A DNA stretch of 64,000 bases, from contig NZ_JAUQTB010000003.1 in assembly GCF_030580655.1 (NCBI RefSeq), forward strand, positions 248,001 to 312,000, given 5' to 3'. The notes under the pieces are model-generated. The model saw only the letters and a list, made by a program, of their open reading frames with translations. It was not told where the DNA came from and did no database searches. Shown in pieces: positions 36,319-44,917 of this stretch. Each line of letters starts with the position of its first letter. Position 1 is the first letter of the stretch. This stretch comes from Paenibacillus lacisoli (GTDB taxonomy: Bacteria; Bacillota; Bacilli; Paenibacillales; Paenibacillaceae). Position numbers and translations under genes: made by a program.

Positions 36319-36348
36319 GACTTGTGTTTTGCAGCTGCAGATACAGGA

Positions 36349-36389
36349 TTGACTTGCACATCAGGACGGAATTATAATTAGGTTACCTA
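36349..36389 (+). promoter_or_regulatory. Promoter and candidate MarR operator of the ABC exporter operon
   Basis: -35 TTGACT (36349-36354), 18 bp, -10 TATAAT (36373-36378). The palindrome TAGGTTACCTA (36379-36389) follows the -10 directly, where a MarR repressor would block transcription. Confidence 0.6.
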
Positions 36390-36460
36390 TTTAATTGTAT
36401 GACTAACTATTTTAAATTTATAACAATCGGCTTATTGCCGTGGGATGAAGGAGGCTGCCA

Positions 36461-36943
36461 ATGAAATCGGGTGACTCACCTGCCCAGAGGCTGTTGTATG
36501 CGTTTATGCAGTTCAAGCGTGTGCCGCTGCGCGGATGGCAGGCGGAAGGAAGGACACCAAGCGAAGTGATGGTGCTAATGTCGGTCAAGAAACATATGGA
36601 GAGCGGCGGTCCGGGGCTGAAGGTATCAGAGATTAGCCAGCGGATGCGCGTCAAATCTCCGACCATTACACCTGTGATCCGCGGGCTGGAGAACGATGGT
36701 CTGGTCGAGCGCCGGCATGATGCGGAAGACCGCAGAGTAGTTCGCATTACGCTGACGCCGGAAGGCGAACAACTGCTGAAACGGATCCACGAACGTATTC
36801 ACAGCACCTTTGACGGATTGGTTCAGAGACTTGGAGAGGAAGATACGCTGCAGCTGATTGAACTGCTGGGCAAGTCCTTTCAGTATCTAAAGGAAATGAA
36901 AGATAACCAAGAACATTCAACAGATGAGGGTGATGAACCATGA
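36461..36943 (+). CDS. MarR-family regulator
   Basis: 160-residue winged-helix repressor. Recognition helix MRVKSPTITPVIRGLENDGLVERRHDAEDRRVVRITLTPEG (about 67-107) is the MarR signature with the beta-hairpin wing D-x-R. It begins behind AAGGAGG. First gene of an operon with two ABC half-transporters; the stop overlaps the next ATG (ATGA). A dyad between promoter and gene fits autoregulation, with release by an exporter substrate. Confidence 0.9.
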   Translation: MKSGDSPAQRLLYAFMQFKRVPLRGWQAEGRTPSEVMVLMSVKKHMESGGPGLKVSEISQRMRVKSPTITPVIRGLENDGLVERRHDAEDRRVVRITLTPEGEQLLKRIHERIHSTFDGLVQRLGEEDTLQLIELLGKSFQYLKEMKDNQEHSTDEGDEP

Positions 36944-38745
36944 CCAAATTATTCCGGATGCTCTCTCCTTACAAAGGCATGATTGCACTGGTACTGATTC
37001 TTGTCTTTTTTCAAACGCTGGGCGAGCTGTTTCTGCCCACATTGATGTCGAACATCGTGGATAAGGGCATTGTCAAAGGGGATGTTCCTTATATCTGGCG
37101 AATCGGCGGTTTCATGCTGCTGGTCTCGGCTGGAGGTGTACTGTGCTCCATTGCGGCCAGTTTTTTCTCGGCCAAGGTAGCTACAGGCTTCGGGCGCGGG
37201 CTGCGCAGCCGGATCTTCGGACATGTCGAGCGCTTCTCACTGCAGGAGTTTGACCAGATCGGCACGGCCTCATTGATCACCCGGACTACGAATGATGTTA
37301 ACCAGGTCCAGCAGGTACTCGTGATGATGCTGCGCATGATGATCATGGCGCCGCTCATGAGCATCGGCGGCATTATTATGGCACTGTCGAAGGATGCCAA
37401 GCTGACATTGGTGCTGGTGGTGGCACTGCCTGTGCTTGCGATAGCCATCTGGATTGTAGCGGCTAAGGGAATTCCGCTCTTCAAGGCGATGCAGGTCAAG
37501 CTGGACAAATTAAATCTCGTGCTGCGGGAGCAGCTTACTGGAATCCGCGTCATTCGATCCTTCAACCGGACCGAGCATGAGCGTGTTCGTTTTACAGCTG
37601 CCAATACGGATCTGACCGACACGGCGATCCGTGTCAACAAGATTATGGCAGCCCTCATGCCGGTTATGATGCTGGTCATGAACTTCTCGACCATTGCGAT
37701 CGTATGGTTCGGAGGTCTGCGTATCCGTGATGGATACATGCAGGTTGGCGACCTGATCGCATTTATCCAATACGCTATGCAGATTATGTTCTCGTTCATT
37801 ATGCTGTCCATGATCTTCGTTCTGGTTCCGCGGGCCTCTGCTTCCGCATCCCGGATTAACGAGGTGCTCGATATGAAGCCGGTCATCGTTGACCCGCTGC
37901 AGGTGAATGGAGAGGAACTGGTAGAGAAAGCGGGACAATACGAGGATGCAGAGCAAGATGAGGTCGCGGACCAAATGGATGAGACGGAGGAAACGCCAAC
38001 AGCAGGGTATGTTGAGTTCCATGATGTCTCCTTCAGCTACCCGGGCGCCGAGAAGCCGGCTATATCGGGGATCAGCTTTGCTGCGGGTCCCGGGGAGATT
38101 ACGGCCATTATCGGCGGTACCGGTTCAGGCAAATCAACGCTGCTGAATCTCATTCCGCGTTTCTACGATGTGAGCGAGGGAGAGATTCTGGTAGACGGCC
38201 GGAAGGTATCTTCGATAACACAGGAGGACCTGCGGGCCAAAATTGGTTATGTGCCGCAGCAGGCGGTGCTCTTCACAGGTTCCATTGCCGAGAATATCCG
38301 GTACGGCAAGGAAGATGCATCCGATGAGGAGATTCGGCATGCGGCTGACGTAGCACAGGCCACCGACTTTATTGCCTCGATGAAGGACGGTTTCAATTCC
38401 GCTATTGCCCAGGGCGGCAGTAATGTATCCGGCGGTCAGAAACAGCGCTTGTCCATCGCGCGTGCACTTGTCCGCAAGCCGGGCATCTATTTGTTCGATG
38501 ACAGCTTCTCGGCGCTGGACTTCAAGACCGATGCGAAGCTGCGTGCGGCTTTGAAGGGAGAGACCCAGCAGGCTACCGTCATTATTGTCGCCCAGCGTGT
38601 AAGCACCGTCATGGATGCTGACCGTATCATTGTACTGGATGAAGGACGGATCGCCGGTATAGGGACGCATCGGGAACTGCTTGAAAGCAATGAAGTATAC
38701 CGGGAGATCGTATCATCCCAGCTGTCGGAGGAGGAGATTGCATGA
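36940..38745 (+). CDS. Heterodimeric ABC multidrug exporter, subunit with degenerate ATP site
   Basis: 601 residues: six-helix membrane domain then ATPase. Walker A IGGTGSGKSTLLNL near 393, signature VSGGQKQRLSIARAL near 493, Walker B IYLFDDSFSALD near 518, where Asp replaces the catalytic Glu. Such asymmetry is normal for one half of heterodimeric exporters such as TM287/288 or BmrCD. A charged insertion (about 325-350, rich in Glu/Asp) separates the two domains. It overlaps both neighbours by 4 bases. It pumps an unknown drug, lipid or peptide with the next protein. Confidence 0.9.
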   Translation: MTKLFRMLSPYKGMIALVLILVFFQTLGELFLPTLMSNIVDKGIVKGDVPYIWRIGGFMLLVSAGGVLCSIAASFFSAKVATGFGRGLRSRIFGHVERFSLQEFDQIGTASLITRTTNDVNQVQQVLVMMLRMMIMAPLMSIGGIIMALSKDAKLTLVLVVALPVLAIAIWIVAAKGIPLFKAMQVKLDKLNLVLREQLTGIRVIRSFNRTEHERVRFTAANTDLTDTAIRVNKIMAALMPVMMLVMNFSTIAIVWFGGLRIRDGYMQVGDLIAFIQYAMQIMFSFIMLSMIFVLVPRASASASRINEVLDMKPVIVDPLQVNGEELVEKAGQYEDAEQDEVADQMDETEETPTAGYVEFHDVSFSYPGAEKPAISGISFAAGPGEITAIIGGTGSGKSTLLNLIPRFYDVSEGEILVDGRKVSSITQEDLRAKIGYVPQQAVLFTGSIAENIRYGKEDASDEEIRHAADVAQATDFIASMKDGFNSAIAQGGSNVSGGQKQRLSIARALVRKPGIYLFDDSFSALDFKTDAKLRAALKGETQQATVIIVAQRVSTVMDADRIIVLDEGRIAGIGTHRELLESNEVYREIVSSQLSEEEIA

Positions 38746-40640
38746 GTGAGCAGCCAAGTCATACAGGTTCCCGCCGAAGCGGCCGGCCAGGAGGCGGGAT
38801 GGGACCTCCGGGCGGCATGGGGCCCGGCAGAATGGGAATGAAGGGTGAGAAACCGAAGGACTTCAAGGGCACGCTGCGGAGACTGACCGGGTATCTGCAG
38901 CCGAAGCGCAATCAGTTGATTGCTGTATTCGTTACAGCGATACTCAGTACGATTTTCTCTATTGTCAGTCCGAAAGTGATGGGTAAGGCGACGGATAAGC
39001 TTTTTGAAGGCATTTTTGGCATTATGAAGAAAGTTCCGGGAGCTCATATTGATTTCCAGGGAATTGCCCAGATTATTTATATCCTAATTGGTCTGTACCT
39101 GCTGAGTTCACTGTTCAGCTATGTGATGCAGTATCTGATGGCTGGGGTAGCGCAAAAAGTGGTCTATGACATGCGTACCCAGATCAACGACAAGCTGACA
39201 CGCCTGCCGCTCAAGTACTTTGATTCCCGCACCCATGGGGAAATTCTCAGCCGGGCGACCAATGATGTGGACAATATCAGCACGACGCTGCAGCAAAGTT
39301 TGACCCAGATGATTACGTCTGTGGTGACGATTATCGGTGTTATTGTGATGATGCTGACGATCAGTCCGCTGATGACGCTGATTGCGCTGTTCACCCTGCC
39401 GTTGAGCCTAATCGTAACGATCATGGTGGCCAAACGTTCTCAGGTTCATTTCAAGGGACAGCAGACGGCTCTGGGTGAACTGAATGGACATGTTGAAGAA
39501 ATGTATACCGGACATAAAGTCGTTAAGGCGTTCGGCCATGAAGTCAAGTCGGAAGCCGAGTTTGAACGAATCAATGAAGAACTCTACCATTCCGGCTGGC
39601 GGGCGCAGTTTATCTCCGGTACGATTATGCCGCTGATGAACTTTGTAAATAACCTGGGTTATGTCTTGATCTGTGTAGTTGGCGGGATCTTCGTGACCCG
39701 GGGCCGAATTACGGTCGGGGACATCCAGGCCTTTATCCAATATTCGCGGCAGTTTGGTCAGCCGATTACACAGGCCGCGAACATCTCGAATATCATTCAA
39801 TCGACGATCGCTTCGGCTGAGCGGGTTTTCGAGCTGCTGGATGAAGAGGAGGAAGTGGCGGAAGTATCTTCTCCGGCCCGGCTGACTTCGCCAGCGGGTG
39901 CGGTCGGGTTCCATCATGTCCAGTTCGGCTACAAGGAAGGTGAGACGCTGATCGAAGACATGAACGTCAATGTGAGACCTGGCCAGATGGTTGCCATTGT
40001 AGGACCAACAGGTGCTGGTAAAACAACATTGATCAACCTCCTGATGCGCTTCTATGAACTGCAGGGCGGTGAGATTACGGTTGACGGCGTTAACATTGCG
40101 AATATGAAGCGCAGCGATCTGCACAGCCTGTTCGGCATGGTGCTGCAGGATACGTGGCTCTTCAACGGTACGATCCACGATAACATCGCTTATGGCCGGG
40201 AAAGTGCAACGGAGGAAGAAATTATACGGGCCGCAGAGGCTGCCCATGCGGATCACTTCATTCGTACACTGCCAGATGGCTATAACACGGTGCTGAATGA
40301 GGAAGCTTCTAATATTTCACAGGGGCAAAAGCAGCTGCTGACGATCGCCAGGGCCATCCTGGCAGATCCGGCGATCCTTATTCTTGATGAAGCAACGAGC
40401 AGCGTGGATACCCGGACCGAAATTCATATTCAGGAGGCAATGAACCGGCTGATGCAAAACCGGACCAGCTTTGTCATTGCCCACAGGCTCTCTACAATTA
40501 AAGGAGCAGATCTGATCCTGGTAATGAATAAAGGTACTGTTATTGAGCAGGGCACGCACGAAGAGCTGCTGGAACGTCGGGGCTTCTATGCCGATCTATA
40601 CAACAGCCAGTTTTCGGACAGCACCGTGCAGGCAGGGTAA
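38742..40640 (+). CDS. Heterodimeric ABC multidrug exporter, catalytically complete subunit
   Basis: 632 residues. A Gly/Pro/Met-rich N-terminal tail (about 1-45: repeated GGMGPP-like units) precedes six membrane helices. ATPase: Walker A VGPTGAGKTTLINL near 420, signature ISQGQKQLLTIARAI near 526 and Walker B LILDEATSSVD near 547 with an intact catalytic Glu. It completes the exporter started by the upstream gene, to which it is coupled by an ATGA overlap behind GGAGGAG. Terminator follows. Confidence 0.9.
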   Translation: MSEQPSHTGSRRSGRPGGGMGPPGGMGPGRMGMKGEKPKDFKGTLRRLTGYLQPKRNQLIAVFVTAILSTIFSIVSPKVMGKATDKLFEGIFGIMKKVPGAHIDFQGIAQIIYILIGLYLLSSLFSYVMQYLMAGVAQKVVYDMRTQINDKLTRLPLKYFDSRTHGEILSRATNDVDNISTTLQQSLTQMITSVVTIIGVIVMMLTISPLMTLIALFTLPLSLIVTIMVAKRSQVHFKGQQTALGELNGHVEEMYTGHKVVKAFGHEVKSEAEFERINEELYHSGWRAQFISGTIMPLMNFVNNLGYVLICVVGGIFVTRGRITVGDIQAFIQYSRQFGQPITQAANISNIIQSTIASAERVFELLDEEEEVAEVSSPARLTSPAGAVGFHHVQFGYKEGETLIEDMNVNVRPGQMVAIVGPTGAGKTTLINLLMRFYELQGGEITVDGVNIANMKRSDLHSLFGMVLQDTWLFNGTIHDNIAYGRESATEEEIIRAAEAAHADHFIRTLPDGYNTVLNEEASNISQGQKQLLTIARAILADPAILILDEATSSVDTRTEIHIQEAMNRLMQNRTSFVIAHRLSTIKGADLILVMNKGTVIEQGTHEELLERRGFYADLYNSQFSDSTVQAG

Positions 40641-40662
40641 ACCAGGAATTCAACTATTCTTC

Positions 40663-40705
40663 AGGCATTTCATTCCGCGTATTGGCGCAGGGTGGAATGC
40701 CTTTT
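40663..40705 (+). terminator. Terminator of the MarR-ABC operon
   Basis: Stem AGGCATTTCA (40663-40672) with TGGAATGCCT (40693-40702), one T-G pair, TTTT. Confidence 0.7.
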
Positions 40706-40878
40706 GGCGTAAAAACACAAAGGAGGAAGCCGGATTCCCCGGCACCCGAGCCGGCGTAAGGTGCATGGGTCCTGTATCATGGGTAATCTAGCTTATCATC
40801 GTAAACCATCGGAGACGATATCACATACTATTCTATACGGCTTCACGTATGCAGCAGGGCCGGGATCAGGAGGAAGGC

Positions 40879-42381
40879 ATGCAGAAAACGATCGGTATTA
40901 TTGGAGCAGGGGTCGCAGGACTGACCGCTGCCGCTTATCTAATCCGGGCGGGCTACCGGGTAACCGTGTTGGACAAAGCTCACTACCCCGGGGGCAGCGC
41001 CGGATATTACCTCCGGAAGGGCCGGGCCTATCCCACCGGCGCAACCATCGCCTTCGGGCTGGAGCCGGACGGCTCGCTCCGCAGGCTGCTGGACGAGCTT
41101 GGCGTCCAGGTCCCCTTCCATCGGCTTGATTACCCGATGGACATCGTGCTCAGCGCGGGTACTGTCGCGCTGTACCGGGAACGCGAGCGGTGGGAAGCCG
41201 AGCTCGCGGAGTTCTTCCCTGAACGCCGTCAGGCTGTCCTGGCGTTCTGGCATCACCTGGCACGGATCGCGGATACCGTGCTGCTCGTCAATGCAGCGCG
41301 GCCAGCGCTGCCGCCGGCGCGGCTGTACGATCTCGGCAGCCTGCCCCGTCTTGCGCTCAGCCATCCGCTGCGCATGCTGAAGCTGGTCCCGCACGGACTG
41401 CGGACCGTGGAAGGGCTGCTGCGGCGGTACGGCCTTACCGCCGATGAGAATCTGCGCCAGCTGCTGAATGTGCAGCTGATCGACGCGGCGCAGACGGATG
41501 CCACGGCGGCCGCTCTGCTGCCATCCAGCGTGGCGCTGGATATCTATCGCCGCGGCAGCTTCGCTGTCGAGGGCGGGCTCGGGGGCTTGGCCGTAGCGCT
41601 CTGCCGCCATGTGACAGAACACGGCGGCAATGTCATGCTTGGCTCAGCGGTGGAGAGACTGTCTTATGACCCGGACAGGAAGCAGTGGGAGGTGGCTGCG
41701 AAGCGGGGCAGCTTCCGGTTCGATGCGGTCGTTAACGCTGCAGGGACTCCTTTGCTGGAGGAAGAGCGGGAGGCAATACAGCAGCGGGCGCCGGAGCAGA
41801 ATGTATGGGGAGCGCTGCGGATTGACGCTCTGGTAGCTGCGGCGATCGCCGGAGAAACCGTGCGCCGGGGAGGCGGGACCGATCTGCCGTTCGCCTGGCA
41901 GATCGCCCCGGAGGAAGAGCACGAGCTGCTCTTCGGTGATGCGCACGGCCCGGTCTACATCACCCTGCAGCCTGCGCTCGACAGCAAGCTGCAGCCGATC
42001 GAGGGCGAACTGATGATGACCGCCTCGGTTCATACAGAGATCAGCCGCTGGCTTGAGCCGGGCCGGGAGGTGTACGAAGAACGCAAGGCCGCTGCGGAGA
42101 AATATATAATGGAGCAGGCGGAACGGGTGCTTCCAACCCTGTTCCAGCGGCTGCTGTCTTCCAGTACAGGCACGCCGCGGACCTACCGTCGCTTTATCGG
42201 CAAAGCCGCTGTCGGGGGCAGTCCGCTGACCGTTCACAATTCCCTGCTGCGGCCCCAGGGCAGCCGGTCTTCCCTGCCGCATTATTATTATGCGGGGGAG
42301 AATGTATTTCCCGGTCCAGGCACGATGTCAGCCATGCTGAGCGGGTGTTACGCCGCTAGGGCAATTACGCACGAAGAATAA
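40879..42381 (+). CDS. Phytoene desaturase/CrtI-like FAD-dependent oxidoreductase
   Basis: 500 residues. N-terminal FAD motif TIGIIGAGVAGLTAAAYLIRAGYRVTVLDK, then PGGSAGYYLRKGRAYPTGATIAFG as in the CrtI/CrtN and NAD(P)/FAD amine-oxidase-like families, with the C-terminal YYAGENVFPGPGTMSAMLSG closing the FAD site. It may desaturate or isomerise a polyene or retinoid, but no carotenoid genes are adjacent. ATG 40879 has AGGAGG; an upstream ATG is in frame. Its codon use is more GC-rich than its neighbours, a hint of transfer or simply strong bias. Confidence 0.8.
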   Translation: MQKTIGIIGAGVAGLTAAAYLIRAGYRVTVLDKAHYPGGSAGYYLRKGRAYPTGATIAFGLEPDGSLRRLLDELGVQVPFHRLDYPMDIVLSAGTVALYRERERWEAELAEFFPERRQAVLAFWHHLARIADTVLLVNAARPALPPARLYDLGSLPRLALSHPLRMLKLVPHGLRTVEGLLRRYGLTADENLRQLLNVQLIDAAQTDATAAALLPSSVALDIYRRGSFAVEGGLGGLAVALCRHVTEHGGNVMLGSAVERLSYDPDRKQWEVAAKRGSFRFDAVVNAAGTPLLEEEREAIQQRAPEQNVWGALRIDALVAAAIAGETVRRGGGTDLPFAWQIAPEEEHELLFGDAHGPVYITLQPALDSKLQPIEGELMMTASVHTEISRWLEPGREVYEERKAAAEKYIMEQAERVLPTLFQRLLSSSTGTPRTYRRFIGKAAVGGSPLTVHNSLLRPQGSRSSLPHYYYAGENVFPGPGTMSAMLSGCYAARAITHEE

Positions 42382-42405
42382 GACGGACAACGTTGTCCGT
42401 CTTAT
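42378..42405. repeat. Perfect 28-bp palindrome over the end of the CrtI-like gene
   Basis: Arms of 14 bp with no spacer, centre at 42391/42392; contains the stop codon. As RNA it would fold with a 4-nt loop into a strong stem, but the following TATGAAT is not a T run. It could be a terminator for convergent genes or a protein site. Confidence 0.6.
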
Positions 42406-42442
42406 GAATAGTTGCGCCTGCCTAAGCAGCGCTATCATTGGC

Positions 42443-43054
42443 TTACCGATGGTGTCTCCCGTGCTGTCCTTCGGGCAGAGCCGCCACAGGGGTATCACCT
42501 TTGGGCATATATGCTTGGGTCGGCTGCTCGGGAACCGGTAAGCCGGCGTCTGCTGCCGGTCCTGCCGAACCGGATAGGCGGGAACGCTGTTCCAACAGCT
42601 GCTTCGCGACGCTATAGCACTGCTCGATATGCTTATAACCGATCGTGCGCATGGCGCTGTAGCCCAGCACCGCAGCGACCCCTTGTCCCAGGATCGGCAT
42701 AAATTTGGCAGCCTGCTTGGTTGCAATCCGGATGCCGATCTTGCGCAGCAGCTGCAGGACCGCCTCCCGTGTGACAAGTCTGCCGATCATTTTGCTGCCG
42801 ATGGACGTAATGAAGCCGTATACCATCGCTTTGGTCTCTGGATCCAGTCCCTCCAGCTGCTTGTCCGATAAGCCGAACCGGGAGTTGATATTAGGCAGCA
42901 GCTCCATCAGAATGCTGACATCGGCTACAATATCTGTTCCGGGGAGCGGAACGAGCGAGGTCCCTCCACTGGCAAAAGCCCGTTTGTTAACCATAGCCCG
43001 GCATTGATTCCGAATTGCCTCCAGCTCCTCGATCGTGCGTGGCATCTGTTCCAT
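42443..43054 (-). CDS. DUF697-like helical protein
   Basis: 203 residues. The core ASGGTSLVPLPGTDIVADVSILMELLPNIN followed by GQGVAAVLGYSAMRTIGY resembles the hydrophobic helical hairpin of DUF697 proteins (often attached to YcjF-like GTPase-associated proteins). A Pro/Ala/Gln-rich tail runs from about residue 160. No GTPase domain is present here. ATG 43054 has GGAGTG at 8 nt; the in-frame ATG 43072 overlaps that ribosome site. Convergent with the CrtI-like gene. Function unknown. Confidence 0.6.
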   Translation of the reverse strand: MEQMPRTIEELEAIRNQCRAMVNKRAFASGGTSLVPLPGTDIVADVSILMELLPNINSRFGLSDKQLEGLDPETKAMVYGFITSIGSKMIGRLVTREAVLQLLRKIGIRIATKQAAKFMPILGQGVAAVLGYSAMRTIGYKHIEQCYSVAKQLLEQRSRLSGSAGPAADAGLPVPEQPTQAYMPKGDTPVAALPEGQHGRHHR

Positions 43055-43234
43055 GAGAAACACTCCTTTCATCCTGCTGTACAGGTTCTACTTCTTATTA
43101 CACCATTTTTATCAGTATCAACGCTCCGGCCTGGACAGATGCGCCGGCAGGCAGCTAAGGATCAAAGGGATGGTTTTCGGGTAAAAGAAGGGCAGAACCC
43201 TGATAAGGAAAATAAAAAGATGGAGGAATGCCGT

Positions 43235-44128
43235 ATGGTTGCAAAGGCACTGCTGCTGTATAACGCTAAGGCCGGAAGTACAGGCAACAGCAAGACGCTG
43301 GAGAGCGTGGCAGGTACGCTGTCGGCAGGCATCCGCGAGCTGACACTTTATAAGCTGGATGAGCCGGGTGAAGGGGAAAGGATATGCAGGGAACGAGGTG
43401 AACAGTATGATGCGGTGTTGATTCTGGGAGGCGACGGTACGGTGCATGAATGTATTAATGGGTTGGCTGTCCTGGACAATCCGCCGGTGGTCGGGGTTCT
43501 GCCAGGCGGAACCTGTAACGACTTTGCCCGCACGCTGGGACTCCCGCCTGATCCTGCTGAAGCGGCAGCCGTCCTCCTGGAGGAGCATATCAGGGAGATT
43601 GATCTCGGCATGGTCAATGACAGGGTATTTACGAACTTTTGCGGGGTAGGGCTGATTACGGAGACTTCCGAGAATATTAATCCGGATCTGAAAGGCACGT
43701 TGGGCAAAATCAGTTACTTTATCAGCACACTTCAGACGATCCGCAGTGCAGAGCCATTCCGTTACATGCTGACAGCAGACGGGGAGACCATGAAGGGGGA
43801 GGCGGTTATGATCTATGCCGCGAATGGACGCTACCTCGGAACCAACCAGCTGCCGTTTGCCGAAGACTCTATGTGTGACGGGCTGCTGGATATCCTGGTC
43901 ATCCGAGAGGCAGGCCTTCCCCTGCTGCGTGAACTGCTGACACGCAAGCCTCATGGCGAATGGACGCCGAAGAATGACAGCATCATCTATATACAAGCTT
44001 CCCGGCTGGAATTGACGGTGGAGGGTACTCGCAGAGCGGATACCGATGGCGAAATTTATCTGGAGACCCCGCTGCAGCTGGGCATTCTGGAGCGAAAGCT
44101 GAAATTCCTGACGGCCGGCACGAGCTAA
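43235..44128 (+). CDS. Diacylglycerol kinase/YegS-like lipid kinase
   Basis: 297 residues. The catalytic-domain landmarks are LLLYNAKAGSTG, the GGDGTVHECINGL phosphate-binding loop (near 66-78), GVLPGGTCNDFARTLGLP, and the C-terminal lobe with ANGRYLGTNQLPFAEDSMCDGLLDILVI. It phosphorylates diacylglycerol or a related lipid, recycling it to phospholipid or LTA synthesis. The frame is open 230 bases upstream, but ATG 43235 has GGAGGAATGCC. The last 4 bases overlap the convergent TetR gene. Confidence 0.9.
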   Translation: MVAKALLLYNAKAGSTGNSKTLESVAGTLSAGIRELTLYKLDEPGEGERICRERGEQYDAVLILGGDGTVHECINGLAVLDNPPVVGVLPGGTCNDFARTLGLPPDPAEAAAVLLEEHIREIDLGMVNDRVFTNFCGVGLITETSENINPDLKGTLGKISYFISTLQTIRSAEPFRYMLTADGETMKGEAVMIYAANGRYLGTNQLPFAEDSMCDGLLDILVIREAGLPLLRELLTRKPHGEWTPKNDSIIYIQASRLELTVEGTRRADTDGEIYLETPLQLGILERKLKFLTAGTS

Positions 44129-44751
44129 TGACGGCCGGCACCACTGAGGAAAAGGTGGACCAGTTCCTGGCCTAACTGCTCTGTGCTGTCATGCCATTCT
44201 CGTGCTATGCTGCGATTGCCCAGCATCAGCAAGGAGGAGAAGGCATGCGCCAGCATCAACGGATTGCCGCGGCGCAGCTCTCCCTGCTGCATAGCGAGAT
44301 CAAAGGATTCGGCAAGTGTACGGTGAATATTCTCCTCGGCTTCGAGTATGGTATGACGCTGCTCGGGGCTGAGGAAGGTCTCCGAATTGCGCATCATGGT
44401 ATCCATATCGGCATGGCTGTTGCGGATTTTTGCCTCGGCGATTTTCTCCAGCCTGCTGCGCAGCGGCCCTGGAGCACGCAGGAACTGTTGGGTCATATCG
44501 CGGCTGATCTGCAGCATCCGGGTAACCGCTGCGGTGAACAGATCAGACTTACCATCAAAATAGTAATAGATTGTTGCCTTAGTCACGCCGCAGGCACGGG
44601 CGATCTGCTGGAGGGATATCGGCTCATAGCCTGTCTCCATGAACATACGTGAGGCAATGATCAAAATTTGCTCATTCACCGGCGCAGCGCCGGCGTCAGC
44701 CTTGGGTCTGCCAGGTAATCTGGATGGTTGGGATGAGTGGGAACGGGTCAT
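44125..44751 (-). CDS. TetR-family regulator, likely repressor of the MMPL gene
   Basis: 208 residues with N-terminal helix-turn-helix (about 28-72, GYEPISLQQIARACGVTKATIYYYFDGKSDLF), and a helical regulatory half. Divergent from the MMPL exporter gene, with an operator-like dyad overlapping that gene's -10. AAAGGTGG stands before the ATG. The typical arrangement is TetR next to its efflux target, so ligand release of an MMPL substrate is plausible. Confidence 0.87.
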   Translation of the reverse strand: MTRSHSSQPSRLPGRPKADAGAAPVNEQILIIASRMFMETGYEPISLQQIARACGVTKATIYYYFDGKSDLFTAAVTRMLQISRDMTQQFLRAPGPLRSRLEKIAEAKIRNSHADMDTMMRNSETFLSPEQRHTILEAEENIHRTLAESFDLAMQQGELRRGNPLMLAHAFSSLLMLGNRSIAREWHDSTEQLGQELVHLFLSGAGRH

Positions 44752-44811
44752 GATGTTTGGGCCACCTTTATCTTAATAATTACATAAATTTAGTGTATTG
44801 ATAAAAAAGGT

Positions 44812-44854
44812 TTGCATAATTAACCTTCCGGTATATATAATTAACTCGATTATA
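44812..44854 (+). promoter_or_regulatory. MMPL promoter with overlapping TetR-type operator
   Basis: -35 TTGCAT (44812-44817), 18 bp, -10 TATAAT (44836-44841). The dyad TATAAT-N7-ATTATA (44836-44854) overlaps the -10. Another dyad AAGGTT-N9-AACCTT lies at 44808-44828, across the -35. Confidence 0.55.
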
Positions 44855-44917
44855 ATATGACCCACGGTTCATTTCCACTGATTATACCGTTTTGGACATC
44901 ATTGAAGGAGGAGAAAT

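Noticed and set aside
39408..40256. 282-codon minus-strand frame opposite the second ABC gene
   Set aside because: Antisense to the intact ATPase domain; no start signal or recognisable protein.
40543..40879. Small frames between the ABC exporter and the CrtI-like gene
   Set aside because: AGGAGG at about 40721 has no start codon within reach, and the frames run through the terminator.
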